From contig CAJXKK010000003.1 in the NCBI GenBank assembly GCA_913055615.1, forward strand, positions 1 to 64,000: a stretch of DNA of 64,000 nucleotides, given 5' to 3'. Shown here in pieces: positions 53,680 to 63,377 of the stretch. This stretch comes from an uncultured Ectothiorhodospiraceae bacterium (GTDB lineage Bacteria; Pseudomonadota; Gammaproteobacteria; XJ16; Halofilaceae). The position numbers and the translations under genes were made by a program. Below the pieces are notes generated by a model, which searched no databases, had not been told where the DNA came from, and saw only the letters and a program-made list of their open reading frames with translations. Every line of letters begins with the position of its first letter. Position 1 is the first letter of the stretch.

Positions 53680-53858
53680 TGGACAGCGGAACCGCAAGCG
53701 GCGTGATGACCGGGATACTGATCCTCGTGTTTATCGGTATCGTGATCTGGGCCTACAGCGGCCGACGGCGGCGCGACTTCGAAGAGGCCGCGCGAATACC
53801 GCTCGAGGATGAAACCCCGAGCACAGACAACGACGACTCAAAAGGTAATACGCAATGA
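53679..53858 (+). CDS. ccoQ: cbb3-type oxidase small subunit
   Basis: 59-residue single-span protein (VMTGILILVFIGIVIWAYS) with a basic then acidic tail, as in CcoQ/FixQ, which stabilises the oxidase complex. It overlaps ccoO (TAATG) and ccoP (ATGA). Confidence 0.92.
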   Translation: MDSGTASGVMTGILILVFIGIVIWAYSGRRRRDFEEAARIPLEDETPSTDNDDSKGNTQ

Positions 53859-54778
53859 GCGCCTTCTGGACCGTGTTCATCGTCGTCCTGACCCTGGGGA
53901 ACATCGCCGCCTGTTTCTGGCTCATCCGGTGGACGGCCAAGCCCCGGCCGAACGAGAGCGCCAGCACCGAGACCACCGGCCATGTCTGGGATGAAGACCT
54001 CACCGAATACAACCAGCCGATGCCGCGCTGGTGGCTCAACCTGTTCTACATCACCATCTTCTTCGCGCTGGTCTATCTCGTACTGTATCCGGGGCTCGGC
54101 AGCTACGCGGGCGTGCTTGGCTGGAGCCAGTACGGCGAATACGAGGCCGAGGTCGCGGCGTTTGAAGAGCGCGTCGAGCCGCTGTACGCGGGCTACGCGG
54201 AACAGAGCATCCCGGAGCTGGCCGGAAACGAGTCGGCGATGCAGACCGGGCAGCGCATTTTTGCGAACAATTGTGCCGTCTGTCACGGCTCCGATGGGCG
54301 GGGCGCGTCCGGCTTCCCCAACCTCGCGGACGATGTCTGGAACTACGGCGGCGAGCCGGATCAGATCAAGCATTCCGTGCTGCAGGGTCGCCAGGGCGTA
54401 ATGCCCGCGTTCGGCGACCAGCTCGGTGAAGACGGCGTGCGGGCCGTCGCGGCCTACGTCTACACCCTCAATGGCCGTGATTGGCCGCGCCAGGACCTCG
54501 TCGAGCAGGGCAAAGAACAGTACCAGACGCTCTGCGTTGCCTGCCACGGTCCCGAGGGCAAAGGCAACCAGCAACTGGGCGCACCCAACCTGACCGACGA
54601 GACGTGGCTGTACGGGGGCAATATGGCCTCGCTGCGGGAGACGCTTACCGGCGGCCGCAATGGCAATATGCCTGCCCAGCAGGAACTGCTCGGGGAGGAC
54701 CGCGTGCACGTCGTGTCGGCTTACGTATACAGCCTTTCTCAGGACAGGCAGGGAATGACCGGTGGTGACGACAACTGA
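53855..54778 (+). CDS. ccoP: cbb3-type oxidase subunit III (di-haem cytochrome c)
   Basis: Membrane-anchored di-haem cytochrome c that delivers electrons to CcoN, 307 residues. Two N-terminal spans (VFIVVLTLGNIAACFWLIRW, LFYITIFFALVYLVLYPGLG) with WDEDLTEYNQPMPRWW between, and two haem sites CAVCHG (near 146) and CVACHG (near 228). Starts inside ccoQ and its stop overlaps the next small gene. Confidence 0.97.
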   Translation: MSAFWTVFIVVLTLGNIAACFWLIRWTAKPRPNESASTETTGHVWDEDLTEYNQPMPRWWLNLFYITIFFALVYLVLYPGLGSYAGVLGWSQYGEYEAEVAAFEERVEPLYAGYAEQSIPELAGNESAMQTGQRIFANNCAVCHGSDGRGASGFPNLADDVWNYGGEPDQIKHSVLQGRQGVMPAFGDQLGEDGVRAVAAYVYTLNGRDWPRQDLVEQGKEQYQTLCVACHGPEGKGNQQLGAPNLTDETWLYGGNMASLRETLTGGRNGNMPAQQELLGEDRVHVVSAYVYSLSQDRQGMTGGDDN

Positions 54779-55064
54779 GGTCGATGATGAGCGGCCACGC
54801 ACCCGGCGGTGGGCGCGGCTGCTGGGGCCGGTGCTGTGGCCTTCGTTTCTGGTGGCGGCCATCGCAACGGCGATCTTCTTCGCCCACATCGATCCGCTGA
54901 CCCTGCAGGCCCAGACCCTCACGGATTGGCAGATCAGCCGCCAGGCCGGCTACACGGTGGGTTTCCTGATGTTCTGGGCCGTCTGCGCCGGCTCCAGCGC
55001 CCTGACGATGTATCTGGGCGCGACGCCCGTGCCGGATTCACCGGGGCCGCGCAGCGAGCGCTAG
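54762..55064 (+). CDS. Small two-span membrane protein between ccoP and ccoG
   Basis: 100 residues: a charged N terminus (TTTEVDDERPRTRRW), span 1 (LLGPVLWPSFLVAAIATAIFFAHI), span 2 (GYTVGFLMFWAVCAGSSALTMYLG). GTG start overlapping ccoP by 17 bp. Not recognised by family; similar small genes are seen at this position in some cbb3 loci, so it may assist assembly. Conserved position is my only clue. Confidence 0.7.
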   Translation: MVTTTEVDDERPRTRRWARLLGPVLWPSFLVAAIATAIFFAHIDPLTLQAQTLTDWQISRQAGYTVGFLMFWAVCAGSSALTMYLGATPVPDSPGPRSER

Positions 55065-55195
55065 TGGCCCACCTGGCAGTCGGTCACCCGCCCTGCAGCG
55101 CTCCCGCGATGCGGGCTGGCGGTGCGCCGGGATGGATGCGCCCTGTTTTCACACGCCGCGGACCACCGTAACGTGACCGCACCGGAACGATACCG

Positions 55196-56638
55196 ATGAA
55201 CACTGAACCCAAAACCGGCCCGCGTCGCAGAGCGGAGCGCCAACAGGCCGATGCGTCCAGCGGCATGGAGTCCATGTACCAGTCGCGCGAGAAGATCTAC
55301 CCGCGCGAGGTCCACGGCTTATTCCAGAATCTGCGCACGTTCGCGGTTTTCGCGCTGCTCGGGTTATTCTATCTGCTGCCATGGGTCCCCTGGAACGGGC
55401 GTCAGGCCGTGCTGTTCGATCTGCCGGCCCGCCAATTCCACCTGTTCGGCATCACTTTCTGGCCGCAGGATTTCATCTACCTGACCCTGTTGCTGATCAT
55501 CTGCGCCCTCGGCCTGTTCTTCGTGACCGCGGTCGCCGGTCGCGTCTGGTGCGGCTACGCGTGTCCGCAAACCGTTTGGACCGAGGTGTTCATGTGGGTC
55601 GAGCGCGTGATCGAGGGCGACCGTGCGAAGCGCATGAAGCTCGACAAGGCCCCCTGGACGTTCGACAAGATCCGCAAGAAGACGGCCAAGCATGGGCTCT
55701 GGATCGCGCTCGGATTATGGACGGGCTTCACCTTCGTCGGCTTTTTCACGCCGATCACCGACCTTGGTGCGCGCGTGATGACCGCCGAACTCGGTGGCTG
55801 GGAGACCTTCTGGCTACTGTTCTACGGCTTTGCGACCTGGGGCAACGCCGGCTTCCTGCGCGAGAACGTATGCCTGTACATGTGTCCGTACGCGCGCTTC
55901 CAGAGCGCGATGTTCGATCGTGACACGCTGATAATCTCTTACGACGAATCCCGCGGCGAGCCCCGCGGACCACGTCGACGCGGCACGGACTACAATTCGC
56001 AGGGCCTCGGCGACTGCATCGACTGCCACATGTGTGTGCAGGCATGCCCGACCGGCATCGATATCCGCGACGGCCTGCAGTACGAGTGCATCGCGTGCGG
56101 TGCCTGCATCGACGCCTGTGACAGCGTCATGGACAAGATGAACTACCCGCGCGGCCTCATCCGCTACACCACCGAGAACGCGCTCGAGGGCAAACCGGCG
56201 AAACTCCTGCGCCCCCGGGTCGTCATCTACGGCCTCCTGCTGCTGGCGCTCTCGGCATTGTTCGTGACCGGCATCGCGATGCGCACGCCGCTGCGCATGG
56301 ATATCATTCCGGACCGCAACACGATGTACCGCGAGGCCGATGGCGGTATGATCGAGAATGTCTACACGCTCAAGCTCATGAACATGGACCAGTCGCCGCA
56401 CACCTACAAGCTGTCGGCGAGCGGCCTGGAAGGCCTCGAGATTCTGACGCGCCCCGATAGCATCGAGATCGCACCCGGTGAAGTGCGGACCCTGCCGGCT
56501 CGTATCCGCGTGGATCCATCGGACGTGCGGGGCGGGGGCCACGACATCCGTCTGACCCTGAGCGCGACCGATGCGAGCGGCCTGACGGTGACGGAAGAGA
56601 CGCGATTCCATCTCCCGGTGGAGGGAGGCGTTCGATGA
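55196..56638 (+). CDS. ccoG: cbb3 oxidase assembly protein CcoG (FixG), 4Fe-4S membrane protein
   Basis: 480 residues, with five spans and a cytoplasmic di-cluster ferredoxin part. It has the conserved WCGYACPQTVWTEVFMWVER segment (CxxxCP, near residue 120), then CIDCHMCVQACPTGID and CIACGACIDACDSVMDKM, and a C-terminal Ig-like periplasmic domain. CcoG is a copper reductase needed for CuB insertion in cbb3 oxidase. It opens the second cbb3 operon, ccoGHIS. Confidence 0.96.
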   Translation: MNTEPKTGPRRRAERQQADASSGMESMYQSREKIYPREVHGLFQNLRTFAVFALLGLFYLLPWVPWNGRQAVLFDLPARQFHLFGITFWPQDFIYLTLLLIICALGLFFVTAVAGRVWCGYACPQTVWTEVFMWVERVIEGDRAKRMKLDKAPWTFDKIRKKTAKHGLWIALGLWTGFTFVGFFTPITDLGARVMTAELGGWETFWLLFYGFATWGNAGFLRENVCLYMCPYARFQSAMFDRDTLIISYDESRGEPRGPRRRGTDYNSQGLGDCIDCHMCVQACPTGIDIRDGLQYECIACGACIDACDSVMDKMNYPRGLIRYTTENALEGKPAKLLRPRVVIYGLLLLALSALFVTGIAMRTPLRMDIIPDRNTMYREADGGMIENVYTLKLMNMDQSPHTYKLSASGLEGLEILTRPDSIEIAPGEVRTLPARIRVDPSDVRGGGHDIRLTLSATDASGLTVTEETRFHLPVEGGVR

Positions 56639-57147
56639 CCGCCGAGCAGCTCGAGCGTCCCTGGTACAAGCACTTCTGGGTCTGGTTCCTGATCGCGCCG
56701 GTGGCTGCCACGGTGATCTTCTGGACGGTGATCCTGACGACCATGGCCAGTCCGCCGTCGCTCGTCGTCGATGACTACGCCAAGATCGGCCTCGCCTACG
56801 AGGATAAGCAGGCACGCGATGCGGCCGCGCAGGACCTCGGTGTCACCGGCCGTCTGGATGTCCGACGCGAGCGCGGCGCAGCGACCGTCGCCCTGGTCGG
56901 GCTGGATGACCCGCCGCAACGGCTGCAGTTGACGCTCGCGCACCCAACCGACGCCGCACGGGACAGGAGCGCTACACTCGAGCGCACCGGCGGCGGGCTG
57001 TATCGGGGGGAACTCGGTGGGGCGACACCCGGCCGCCGTTACGTAACCCTGCTCCCGGACGACGGCGGATGGCGGCTCGCGGGCGAGCTGTTGGCAAACC
57101 GTACCGACATGTCGCTGAAGCCGCCCGAAAGCCCCGCGAAGCGCTGA
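56635..57147 (+). CDS. ccoH: CcoH/FixH assembly protein
   Basis: 170 residues with one N-terminal span (FWVWFLIAPVAATVIFWTVILTTM), the family segment VVDDYAKIGLAYEDKQARD and a periplasmic beta domain. CcoH binds CcoN during cbb3 maturation. It starts inside ccoG (ATGA) and its TGA overlaps the ATG of ccoI. Confidence 0.92.
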   Translation: MTAEQLERPWYKHFWVWFLIAPVAATVIFWTVILTTMASPPSLVVDDYAKIGLAYEDKQARDAAAQDLGVTGRLDVRRERGAATVALVGLDDPPQRLQLTLAHPTDAARDRSATLERTGGGLYRGELGGATPGRRYVTLLPDDGGWRLAGELLANRTDMSLKPPESPAKR

Positions 57148-59594
57148 TGACCCCACAAGGGTCCTGCTTCCACTGCGGAGAGCCCTTGCCGCCGGGCTCT
57201 GTCCGCACCGTCCGGATCGACGACGAGGATCAACCCGTCTGCTGTCCGGGTTGCGCCGCCGTCGCCACGCTCATCGCGGAGAGCGGCCTGAGCGGTTTCT
57301 ACCGTTATCGAAGCGGGCCAGCGCCTACACCGACCGGTGATGCCCCGGACGAGTGGAGCGCCTACGATCGCGACGCCGTCCAGAGTGCCTTCGTGCAGGA
57401 CGCGGACAACGGGCAGCGCGAAGCCGTCCTGCTCATCGAGGGGCTGTACTGTGCCGCATGCGCGTGGCTCATCGAGCATATCCTGACACCGATCGACGGC
57501 GTTCAGTCTGTAGAGGTCAACCCGGCGACCGGGCGCGCGCTGCTGCGCTGGGACCCGGAGCGCGTGGCGCTCTCGACCCTGTTCCGGCGCATGAGCGAAA
57601 TCGGTTACCGGCCCCACCCCGTCGACGAGGAAGGCGCGGAACCGCTGGCAATACGCGAGCGGCGCGCCGCTTTGCGGCGCCTCGGCGTCGCCGGCCTCGG
57701 CATGATGCAGGTGATGATGTACGCCGTCGGGCTGTATGCCGGCGCCATCCATGCGGACATGGACCCCGCGATCGCCCGCCTGCTCCGGCTTGTCAGCCTG
57801 CTCGTGGCCACACCGGTCGTGCTGTATGCGGGCGCACCATTCTTCCGCGCGGCCTGGCGCGATCTGCGCGCCGGTCGGCCCGGCATGGATGTCCCGGTAT
57901 CTCTGGCGATCGGGGCCGCTTTCACGGCCAGCGTCTGGAATACGTTGATCGCCCACGGCGAGGTGTATTTCGATTCGGTCACGATGTTCGTGTTCTTCCT
58001 CTCGGTGGCGCGCTTCTTCGAGATGAGCGCGCGCCACCGGGCCTCACGCTCGACCGGAGCGCTGGCGCGGATGCTGCCGGCCACCGCGCTGCGCATCACC
58101 AACGGCCAGGAGGAGCACGTCGCGTTGCGCGAACTCGCGGTGGGCGACCGGGTCCGCGTGCGCGCCGGTGAACCGGTGCCGGCCGACGGTCGCATCCACG
58201 CAGGCGAGAGTCGTTTCGATGAATCGCTGCTCACCGGCGAGTTCCAGCCCGTTACACGCGGCGTCGGCGCCGAGGTGATCGGCGGCAGCATGAACACGGA
58301 CACCCCGGTCGACATCGAAGTCACCCGAATCGGCCAGGACACCCTGGTCGCCGGCATCGTCAGGCTGCTCGACCGAGCCCAGTCCCAGCGCCCGCCGATC
58401 GCCCAGACGGCGGACCGCGTCGCGCGCTGGTTCGTAGTCGGGATCCTGAGCGCTGCAACCGGGACGGCGGCGTGGTGGTGGACGGTCGCGCCGGGCGAGG
58501 CCTTCGGGATTACCCTGGCGGTGCTGGTCGTCACCTGCCCCTGCGCGCTGTCGCTCGCCACCCCCACCGCACTCGTCGCCGCGACTTCACGCCTGGCGCG
58601 CGGCGGCCTGCTGATTACACGGGCGCGCGCGCTGGAGAACCTGGCGCGCGCCGATCACATCGTCTTCGACAAGACCGGCACCCTGACCCGTGGCGTGCTG
58701 ACGATCACGCGCACGGAGACGATGGACCGCATCGATGCGGGGGAGGCGCACGCGCTCGCGGCGGCGCTCGAGGCCCATTCCGAGCACCCGATCGCGCGCG
58801 CCTTCGCGCCCTGGCACGACGGGCGCGAGGCCGCGCGCATCCATGTCGAGCGCGGTCGCGGCATCGAGGGCATGGTCGGCGACCGTCGGCTGCGCCTCGG
58901 GCGGCCCGACTGGGTTACCGGTCTGGCCGGTGGCGGCGACACGAGCGACGCCGAGACGATCGTGTCGCTGGGCGATGGCGACGGCCTGCTCGCGCGCTTT
59001 CACCTTGCCGACAGTCCGCGTGCCGGCACCGCCGAAGCGCTGGGCGCGATCGCCCGGCTCGGGCTGACGTTCGAGATCGCGAGTGGCGATGCGGAGGGTC
59101 CGGTCGCGGCCCTCGCACGCGATCTCGATATCGAACAGTGGCAGGCCCGACAGACTCCGGACGACAAGCTGGCCCGGCTGGAGAGTCTGCGCGCAGCGGG
59201 CCATCGCGTCGTCATGGTCGGAGATGGCATCAACGATGCCCCGGTACTGGCGGCCGCCGACGTCTCAGTGGCCATGGGCGGCGGCTCCGGCCTTGCCGGC
59301 AACAACGCCGACATGCTGCTCTCCGCGCAACGCCCCGGCGACCTCGCGGCCGGCATCGCCCATGCGCGCCGTACGCTGTCCATCATCCGCCAGAACCTGG
59401 CCTGGGCCGCGGGCTACAATCTGATCGCGCTGCCCCTGGCGGCTGCCGGCTTCGTCGCGCCCTGGATGGCGGCACTCGGCATGTCGGCGAGTTCGCTGAT
59501 CGTGGTCGGCAATGCGATGCGACTCGGGCGCGGCGGTGGCGAAGCGCCACCAGACCGCTCCGCGCCCTTCGAAGCGACGGTGGAGCCGAGCTGA
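57147..59594 (+). CDS. ccoI: Copper-exporting P-type ATPase CcoI (FixI/CopA2)
   Basis: P1B-ATPase supplying copper for cbb3 assembly, 815 residues. N-terminal Cys region (CFHCGEPLP, CCPGCAAV), an HMA domain with CAACAW, the transmembrane metal site TCPCALSLATP, phosphorylation site DKTGTLT, SEHPIA (HP motif) and GDGINDAPVL. All catalytic residues are present. ATG at 57147 overlaps the ccoH stop; ccoS begins inside its stop codon. Confidence 0.97.
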   Translation: MTPQGSCFHCGEPLPPGSVRTVRIDDEDQPVCCPGCAAVATLIAESGLSGFYRYRSGPAPTPTGDAPDEWSAYDRDAVQSAFVQDADNGQREAVLLIEGLYCAACAWLIEHILTPIDGVQSVEVNPATGRALLRWDPERVALSTLFRRMSEIGYRPHPVDEEGAEPLAIRERRAALRRLGVAGLGMMQVMMYAVGLYAGAIHADMDPAIARLLRLVSLLVATPVVLYAGAPFFRAAWRDLRAGRPGMDVPVSLAIGAAFTASVWNTLIAHGEVYFDSVTMFVFFLSVARFFEMSARHRASRSTGALARMLPATALRITNGQEEHVALRELAVGDRVRVRAGEPVPADGRIHAGESRFDESLLTGEFQPVTRGVGAEVIGGSMNTDTPVDIEVTRIGQDTLVAGIVRLLDRAQSQRPPIAQTADRVARWFVVGILSAATGTAAWWWTVAPGEAFGITLAVLVVTCPCALSLATPTALVAATSRLARGGLLITRARALENLARADHIVFDKTGTLTRGVLTITRTETMDRIDAGEAHALAAALEAHSEHPIARAFAPWHDGREAARIHVERGRGIEGMVGDRRLRLGRPDWVTGLAGGGDTSDAETIVSLGDGDGLLARFHLADSPRAGTAEALGAIARLGLTFEIASGDAEGPVAALARDLDIEQWQARQTPDDKLARLESLRAAGHRVVMVGDGINDAPVLAAADVSVAMGGGSGLAGNNADMLLSAQRPGDLAAGIAHARRTLSIIRQNLAWAAGYNLIALPLAAAGFVAPWMAALGMSASSLIVVGNAMRLGRGGGEAPPDRSAPFEATVEPS

Positions 59595-59821
59595 TGGAGA
59601 TCCTGTTTGTCCTCATCCCCCTGTCACTGATCCTGCTGGGGATCGCAGTCTGGGCCTTTTTCTGGGCTGTGCGCAGCGGGCAGTTCGACGACCTCGACAG
59701 CCCCGCCTACCGCATCCTGCTCGACGACGACGAAGATCCCTGCGATGACCGGCAGCGAGCGGATCATCAAGGATCGCCCGAACAGCAGACCGACAGCGAT
59801 CAGCGATCGAACGATCGATGA
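59594..59821 (+). CDS. ccoS: cbb3 oxidase maturation protein CcoS
   Basis: 75 residues with one N-terminal span (LFVLIPLSLILLGIAVWAFFWAV) followed by the CcoS signature RSGQFDDLDSPAYRILLDDD, then a polar tail longer than usual. It begins at the ATG overlapping the ccoI stop and ends overlapping the next gene. CcoS is needed for haem and copper insertion into CcoN. Confidence 0.95.
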   Translation: MEILFVLIPLSLILLGIAVWAFFWAVRSGQFDDLDSPAYRILLDDDEDPCDDRQRADHQGSPEQQTDSDQRSNDR

Positions 59822-60534
59822 TGGGTCCGGACCCCACGACACTGACCGCCGCGTTCATCGCCGGCCTCGCCGGCAGCGCGCACTGCATGGGCATGTGTGG
59901 CGGCATCGTCGCCTCGCTCGGACTCGGAACCGCCGGCGAGCGAGCCGGACCACTGCGGAGCCTGGGCTATGCATTGCTGTACAACGGCGGCCGGATCGCC
60001 AGCTACACGGTCGCCGGCGTCCTTGTCGGCTCCGTCGGCCTGCTGGCGGGCGGCAGTCTGCAGGCACCCGGTACGGGCATCGTGCTGCGGGCCATCACGG
60101 GACTGGTACTGGTGGCGATCGGTCTACAGGTGGCGTTCGGCCTGCGAATGCTGCAGCCGATTGAACGGGTCGGCTTTCGACTCTGGGCGCGGATCGCGCC
60201 ACTCGCCCGCGGCCTGATGGTGCACCGCGGCCCCTGGGCCGCGCTTGGTCTCGGGGCACTCTGGGGCTGGCTCCCCTGCGGACTCGTCTACGCCATGCTG
60301 TTCGCCGCCCTCGCGACCGCCAATCCAGTCGAGTCCGGGGGCCTGATGGCCGCATTCGGCCTCGGCACGGCGCCCGCGATGGTCGCGACCGGTGCGTTCG
60401 CGGCCCGGTTCCGGCACTACACCCATCACCCGCATTTCCGACGCGTCGCCGGTATCGTGGTGATCGGCCTGGGTCTATGGACCGCGCTCGCGCCGGTCGT
60501 GATGTTCATGGGCGCCGGACACACTATGCCTTGA
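59818..60534 (+). CDS. SafE/TauE-DsbD-like membrane protein in cbb3 operon
   Basis: 238 residues and about six spans. GLAGSAHCMGMCGG at the N terminus and WGWLPCGLVYAMLFAALAT in the middle are the paired Cys motifs of this family, which is regularly encoded after ccoGHIS. It is thought to act in copper or thiol handling during oxidase maturation, but this is not proven. The ATG overlaps the end of ccoS. Confidence 0.85.
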   Translation: MMGPDPTTLTAAFIAGLAGSAHCMGMCGGIVASLGLGTAGERAGPLRSLGYALLYNGGRIASYTVAGVLVGSVGLLAGGSLQAPGTGIVLRAITGLVLVAIGLQVAFGLRMLQPIERVGFRLWARIAPLARGLMVHRGPWAALGLGALWGWLPCGLVYAMLFAALATANPVESGGLMAAFGLGTAPAMVATGAFAARFRHYTHHPHFRRVAGIVVIGLGLWTALAPVVMFMGAGHTMP

Positions 60535-60731
60535 TGCGCTGCGGCCCCGGCCGGCGGTCGCCTGCAGAGGACCACTCTTACCGTAGCCTGGGAACCCGGT
60601 TGGACAATTACACCCGATCCCGCGAGACTGCGAGCCATGCGATTGGATTCATCAACGGACCACCGTGGTGGCCCGATCCGTAAGTGGTCAGCCACGGGCG
60701 CCGCCCCCGACGACGGCATCACAGACACGAG

Positions 60732-61709
60732 ATGAGAGCCATCGCGAAACTGAATGATCCCGGAGTACGCCGGGCCCTGCTGCTCGCGCAGGTGGTCGTC
60801 GCACCCGTCGGCCTCGTGACATTGCTCTACCTGCTGATCGAGGAACTGCCGCTCGTCGCCCTGCGCGAATCGGTCATCGCCGTCACCGCCTCGTTCGGGG
60901 TCGCGCTGCTCGGATACGGCCTGTTCGCGCTCCGCCTTGCGTCGATTCTGGAGGCATTCTCGATCCGACTGCGGCGGACCAGCCTGTGGCGGATCCACCT
61001 GACCTCGCTGTTCTATTACTTCTTCCTCCCCGCCGGCATCGGCTACGATCTTTTCAAGGTCGCGAAGATCACGCTACGAGCGCACGACACGGGGACCTGG
61101 CGCGTAACGGCGGCCGTTGCCGCGGAGCGCGTGGCCGGGGGCGCGGGCATCTATCTCCTGTTACTCGCCACGCTGCCGTTTACGCAACTCGCGCCAGGCA
61201 GCCGCTTCGCATGGCTGACGGCGCCGGCGTGGGTCTGGTTATTACTCCTGCTTGCCGCTGGCGCCCTGATCTGGTTCATCGGCTTCGTTGCCCGCCGCAC
61301 CGGTGCCTACCAGATCGCCCCGCTCGTTCCTGCGGTGCTCATATCGGCGGTCGGGCACCTCCTCGTCGCGATGGCAATCTGGGTCGTGAGCCAGGCCCTG
61401 GGGATACCGGCCACCTTTGCCGAAATCGTCGTGGCGCTCGCCGCCACACTCCTGCTCCAGCTCGTGCCGGTCAACCTCTTCGGTGTCACGCTCGGTGAAG
61501 TCGCGGCGGTTACGGTCTATCTCGCGTACGGCCTCGATCGCCCGGAGGCCCTTCTGCTGGCGACCGTCGCCTATTCCCATCGGCTGTTGCCGGCCATGGT
61601 CGGCGGCCTCATAGAGGGCGGCAACGCCCTCCGGGAGCTGCGCTATTCGCCGGCGTCGGGCCTCGATCCGGAGGACACGACGAAAACTTTGGGGGGCGAA
61701 TCGCCATGA
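60732..61709 (+). CDS. LPG-synthase-TM/UPF0104-family membrane protein
   Basis: 325 residues with about eight spans. Features: FYYFFLPAGIGYDLFKVAKI near residue 95 (the conserved PAG-GxD pattern of this flippase-like family), AAVAAERVAGGAG, and a C-terminal LVPVNLFGVTLGEVAAVTVYL. The family includes flippases and glycolipid transport proteins, often next to sugar-transferase genes; none are here. ATG at 60732 is chosen for its position just before the first span. Function unproven. Confidence 0.78.
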   Translation: MRAIAKLNDPGVRRALLLAQVVVAPVGLVTLLYLLIEELPLVALRESVIAVTASFGVALLGYGLFALRLASILEAFSIRLRRTSLWRIHLTSLFYYFFLPAGIGYDLFKVAKITLRAHDTGTWRVTAAVAAERVAGGAGIYLLLLATLPFTQLAPGSRFAWLTAPAWVWLLLLLAAGALIWFIGFVARRTGAYQIAPLVPAVLISAVGHLLVAMAIWVVSQALGIPATFAEIVVALAATLLLQLVPVNLFGVTLGEVAAVTVYLAYGLDRPEALLLATVAYSHRLLPAMVGGLIEGGNALRELRYSPASGLDPEDTTKTLGGESP

Positions 61710-61787
61710 ATCAGGCAGTGACTCGAGGGTGGCTGTCCCGGCCGATACTGCACTCACTCCGGGCCGATGTCGGTAAAGGGGACCGGG

Positions 61788-63377
61788 ATGGCGAATGAGC
61801 AATATCCAGCCTGGATCCGCGCGTTGCTGGATGCGCGGCGCTACCCGCAGCCGGTGGATCGGGTCGAGGTCGTGGAGACGCATATCTCGTGGGTACTCCT
61901 CGCGGGCGACCACGCCTACAAATTCAAGAAACCGGTCGATTTCGGTTTCGTCGATTTCACGACCCTGGACCGCCGACGCTATTACTGCCGCGAGGAACTG
62001 CGGCGCAATCAGCCACTCGCCGGGGAACTCTATGAAACCGTGATCGCCGTCTGCGGCTCCTCCGAGCGCCCGACGCTGCATGAAGACGGCGAAGAGACCG
62101 GCGAGGCATTCGAATACGGCGTGCGAATGCTGCGTTTCGACAGCACCGACCAACTCGACCACCGGCTCGCCGCCGGCCGCGTGACTGGCACGGAAATGGG
62201 CGATTTCGCGCGTCGGCTGGCGCTGTTCCACGCCGACGCCGCACGGGTCGATCCGCAATCCGAATGGGGGACCCCCGCGGCGGTGGTGGGACCGGCAAGG
62301 GAGAACATCCGCCAGCTCGAGTCATTGCTGGAGCGGCAGCCGGAACTCGCACCGCGGCTGGCGTCCACTCTGCGCAAGGTCGCCGAATGGACGGAAAGGA
62401 CCGGAGCACGGCTTGAACCGATATTCGCCGGGCGCCGCGCCGACGGCTTCGTCCGCGAATGCCACGGTGATCTCCATCTCGGCAATCTCGTACGACATCA
62501 CGGCCGCGTTATCGCGTTCGACTGCATCGAATTCAATCCGGACTTCTACTGGATCGATACGATCAATGAACTCGCGTTTCTGGTCATGGACACCTCCGAT
62601 CGCGGGCACCCGGGACTCGGCCGGCACATCCTGAACCGGTACCTGGAGTGGAGCGGTGACTACGACGGTGTGCCGGTACTGGATTTCTACCGCGTGTACC
62701 GGGCCATGGTGCGCGCCAAGGTGACGGGGCTGCGCGCCCGGCAGATGCAGACGCACGACACCGGAGCAACCGCCACGGAGATCGGGGGCTATCTCGACCT
62801 CGCAGAGCGCATGATGGCGCCGCGGGACACCTGGCTGGCGATCACGCACGGGCTATCCGGATCAGGCAAGAGTCGGGTCAGTGGCGAACTGATCGAGGCG
62901 GGCGACGCGATCCGCCTGCGCTCGGATGTCGAGCGCAAGCGCCTGTATGGCCTGACGCCGGACGACAGCAGCGATTCCGGCGTGGCCGCCGGGATCTACA
63001 CGCCCGAAGCAGGACAGCGCACCTATGACCGGCTGCTGGATCAGGCGCGCCGGCTGCTGGACGCGGGCTGGCCCGTGATCGTCGATGCCGCTTTCCTGAC
63101 GCGAGAGCAGCGCGAGCCGTTTCTCACGCTGGCTCGCGAGCGCGGTATCGCGGGCGTGATCCTCGACATCACGGCCCCCGAAGCGGTCCTTCATGAACGC
63201 GTACGGGCGCGCTCACAACGCCGCGATGACGCCTCGGAGGCCGACGAAAACGTACTCGAGCGCCAGATCGGTCTGCGCGAACCGGTGACCGCGGATGAAG
63301 CGGAGCGGGTAGTGACCGTGGACACGACCCGCACACACGATCCCACCACCCTGTGGGCCCGCGTCACGGGTCACTGA
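61788..63377 (+). CDS. Fused aminoglycoside-phosphotransferase-like/AAA kinase protein
   Basis: 529 residues, two domains. The N-terminal APH-type part has AYKFKKPVDFGFVDF and the catalytic loop CHGDLHLGNLV (Asp near residue 227) and FDCIEFNPDFYWIDTINE. The C-terminal part is a P-loop kinase with GLSGSGKSRVSGEL (near 363) and VIVDAAFLTREQR. This fusion is widespread in Proteobacteria and of unknown substrate; it is not an antibiotic-resistance gene by any direct evidence. AAGGGG precedes the ATG at 61788; an ATG at 61767 is possible. It converges with the kinase gene to its right. Confidence 0.85.
   Translation: MANEQYPAWIRALLDARRYPQPVDRVEVVETHISWVLLAGDHAYKFKKPVDFGFVDFTTLDRRRYYCREELRRNQPLAGELYETVIAVCGSSERPTLHEDGEETGEAFEYGVRMLRFDSTDQLDHRLAAGRVTGTEMGDFARRLALFHADAARVDPQSEWGTPAAVVGPARENIRQLESLLERQPELAPRLASTLRKVAEWTERTGARLEPIFAGRRADGFVRECHGDLHLGNLVRHHGRVIAFDCIEFNPDFYWIDTINELAFLVMDTSDRGHPGLGRHILNRYLEWSGDYDGVPVLDFYRVYRAMVRAKVTGLRARQMQTHDTGATATEIGGYLDLAERMMAPRDTWLAITHGLSGSGKSRVSGELIEAGDAIRLRSDVERKRLYGLTPDDSSDSGVAAGIYTPEAGQRTYDRLLDQARRLLDAGWPVIVDAAFLTREQREPFLTLARERGIAGVILDITAPEAVLHERVRARSQRRDDASEADENVLERQIGLREPVTADEAERVVTVDTTRTHDPTTLWARVTGH

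Noticed and set aside
61788-63377. Reading the APH-like protein as an aminoglycoside-resistance gene
   Set aside because: The fusion to a P-loop kinase domain is a widespread housekeeping-type architecture of unknown substrate, and nothing nearby suggests a resistance cassette.
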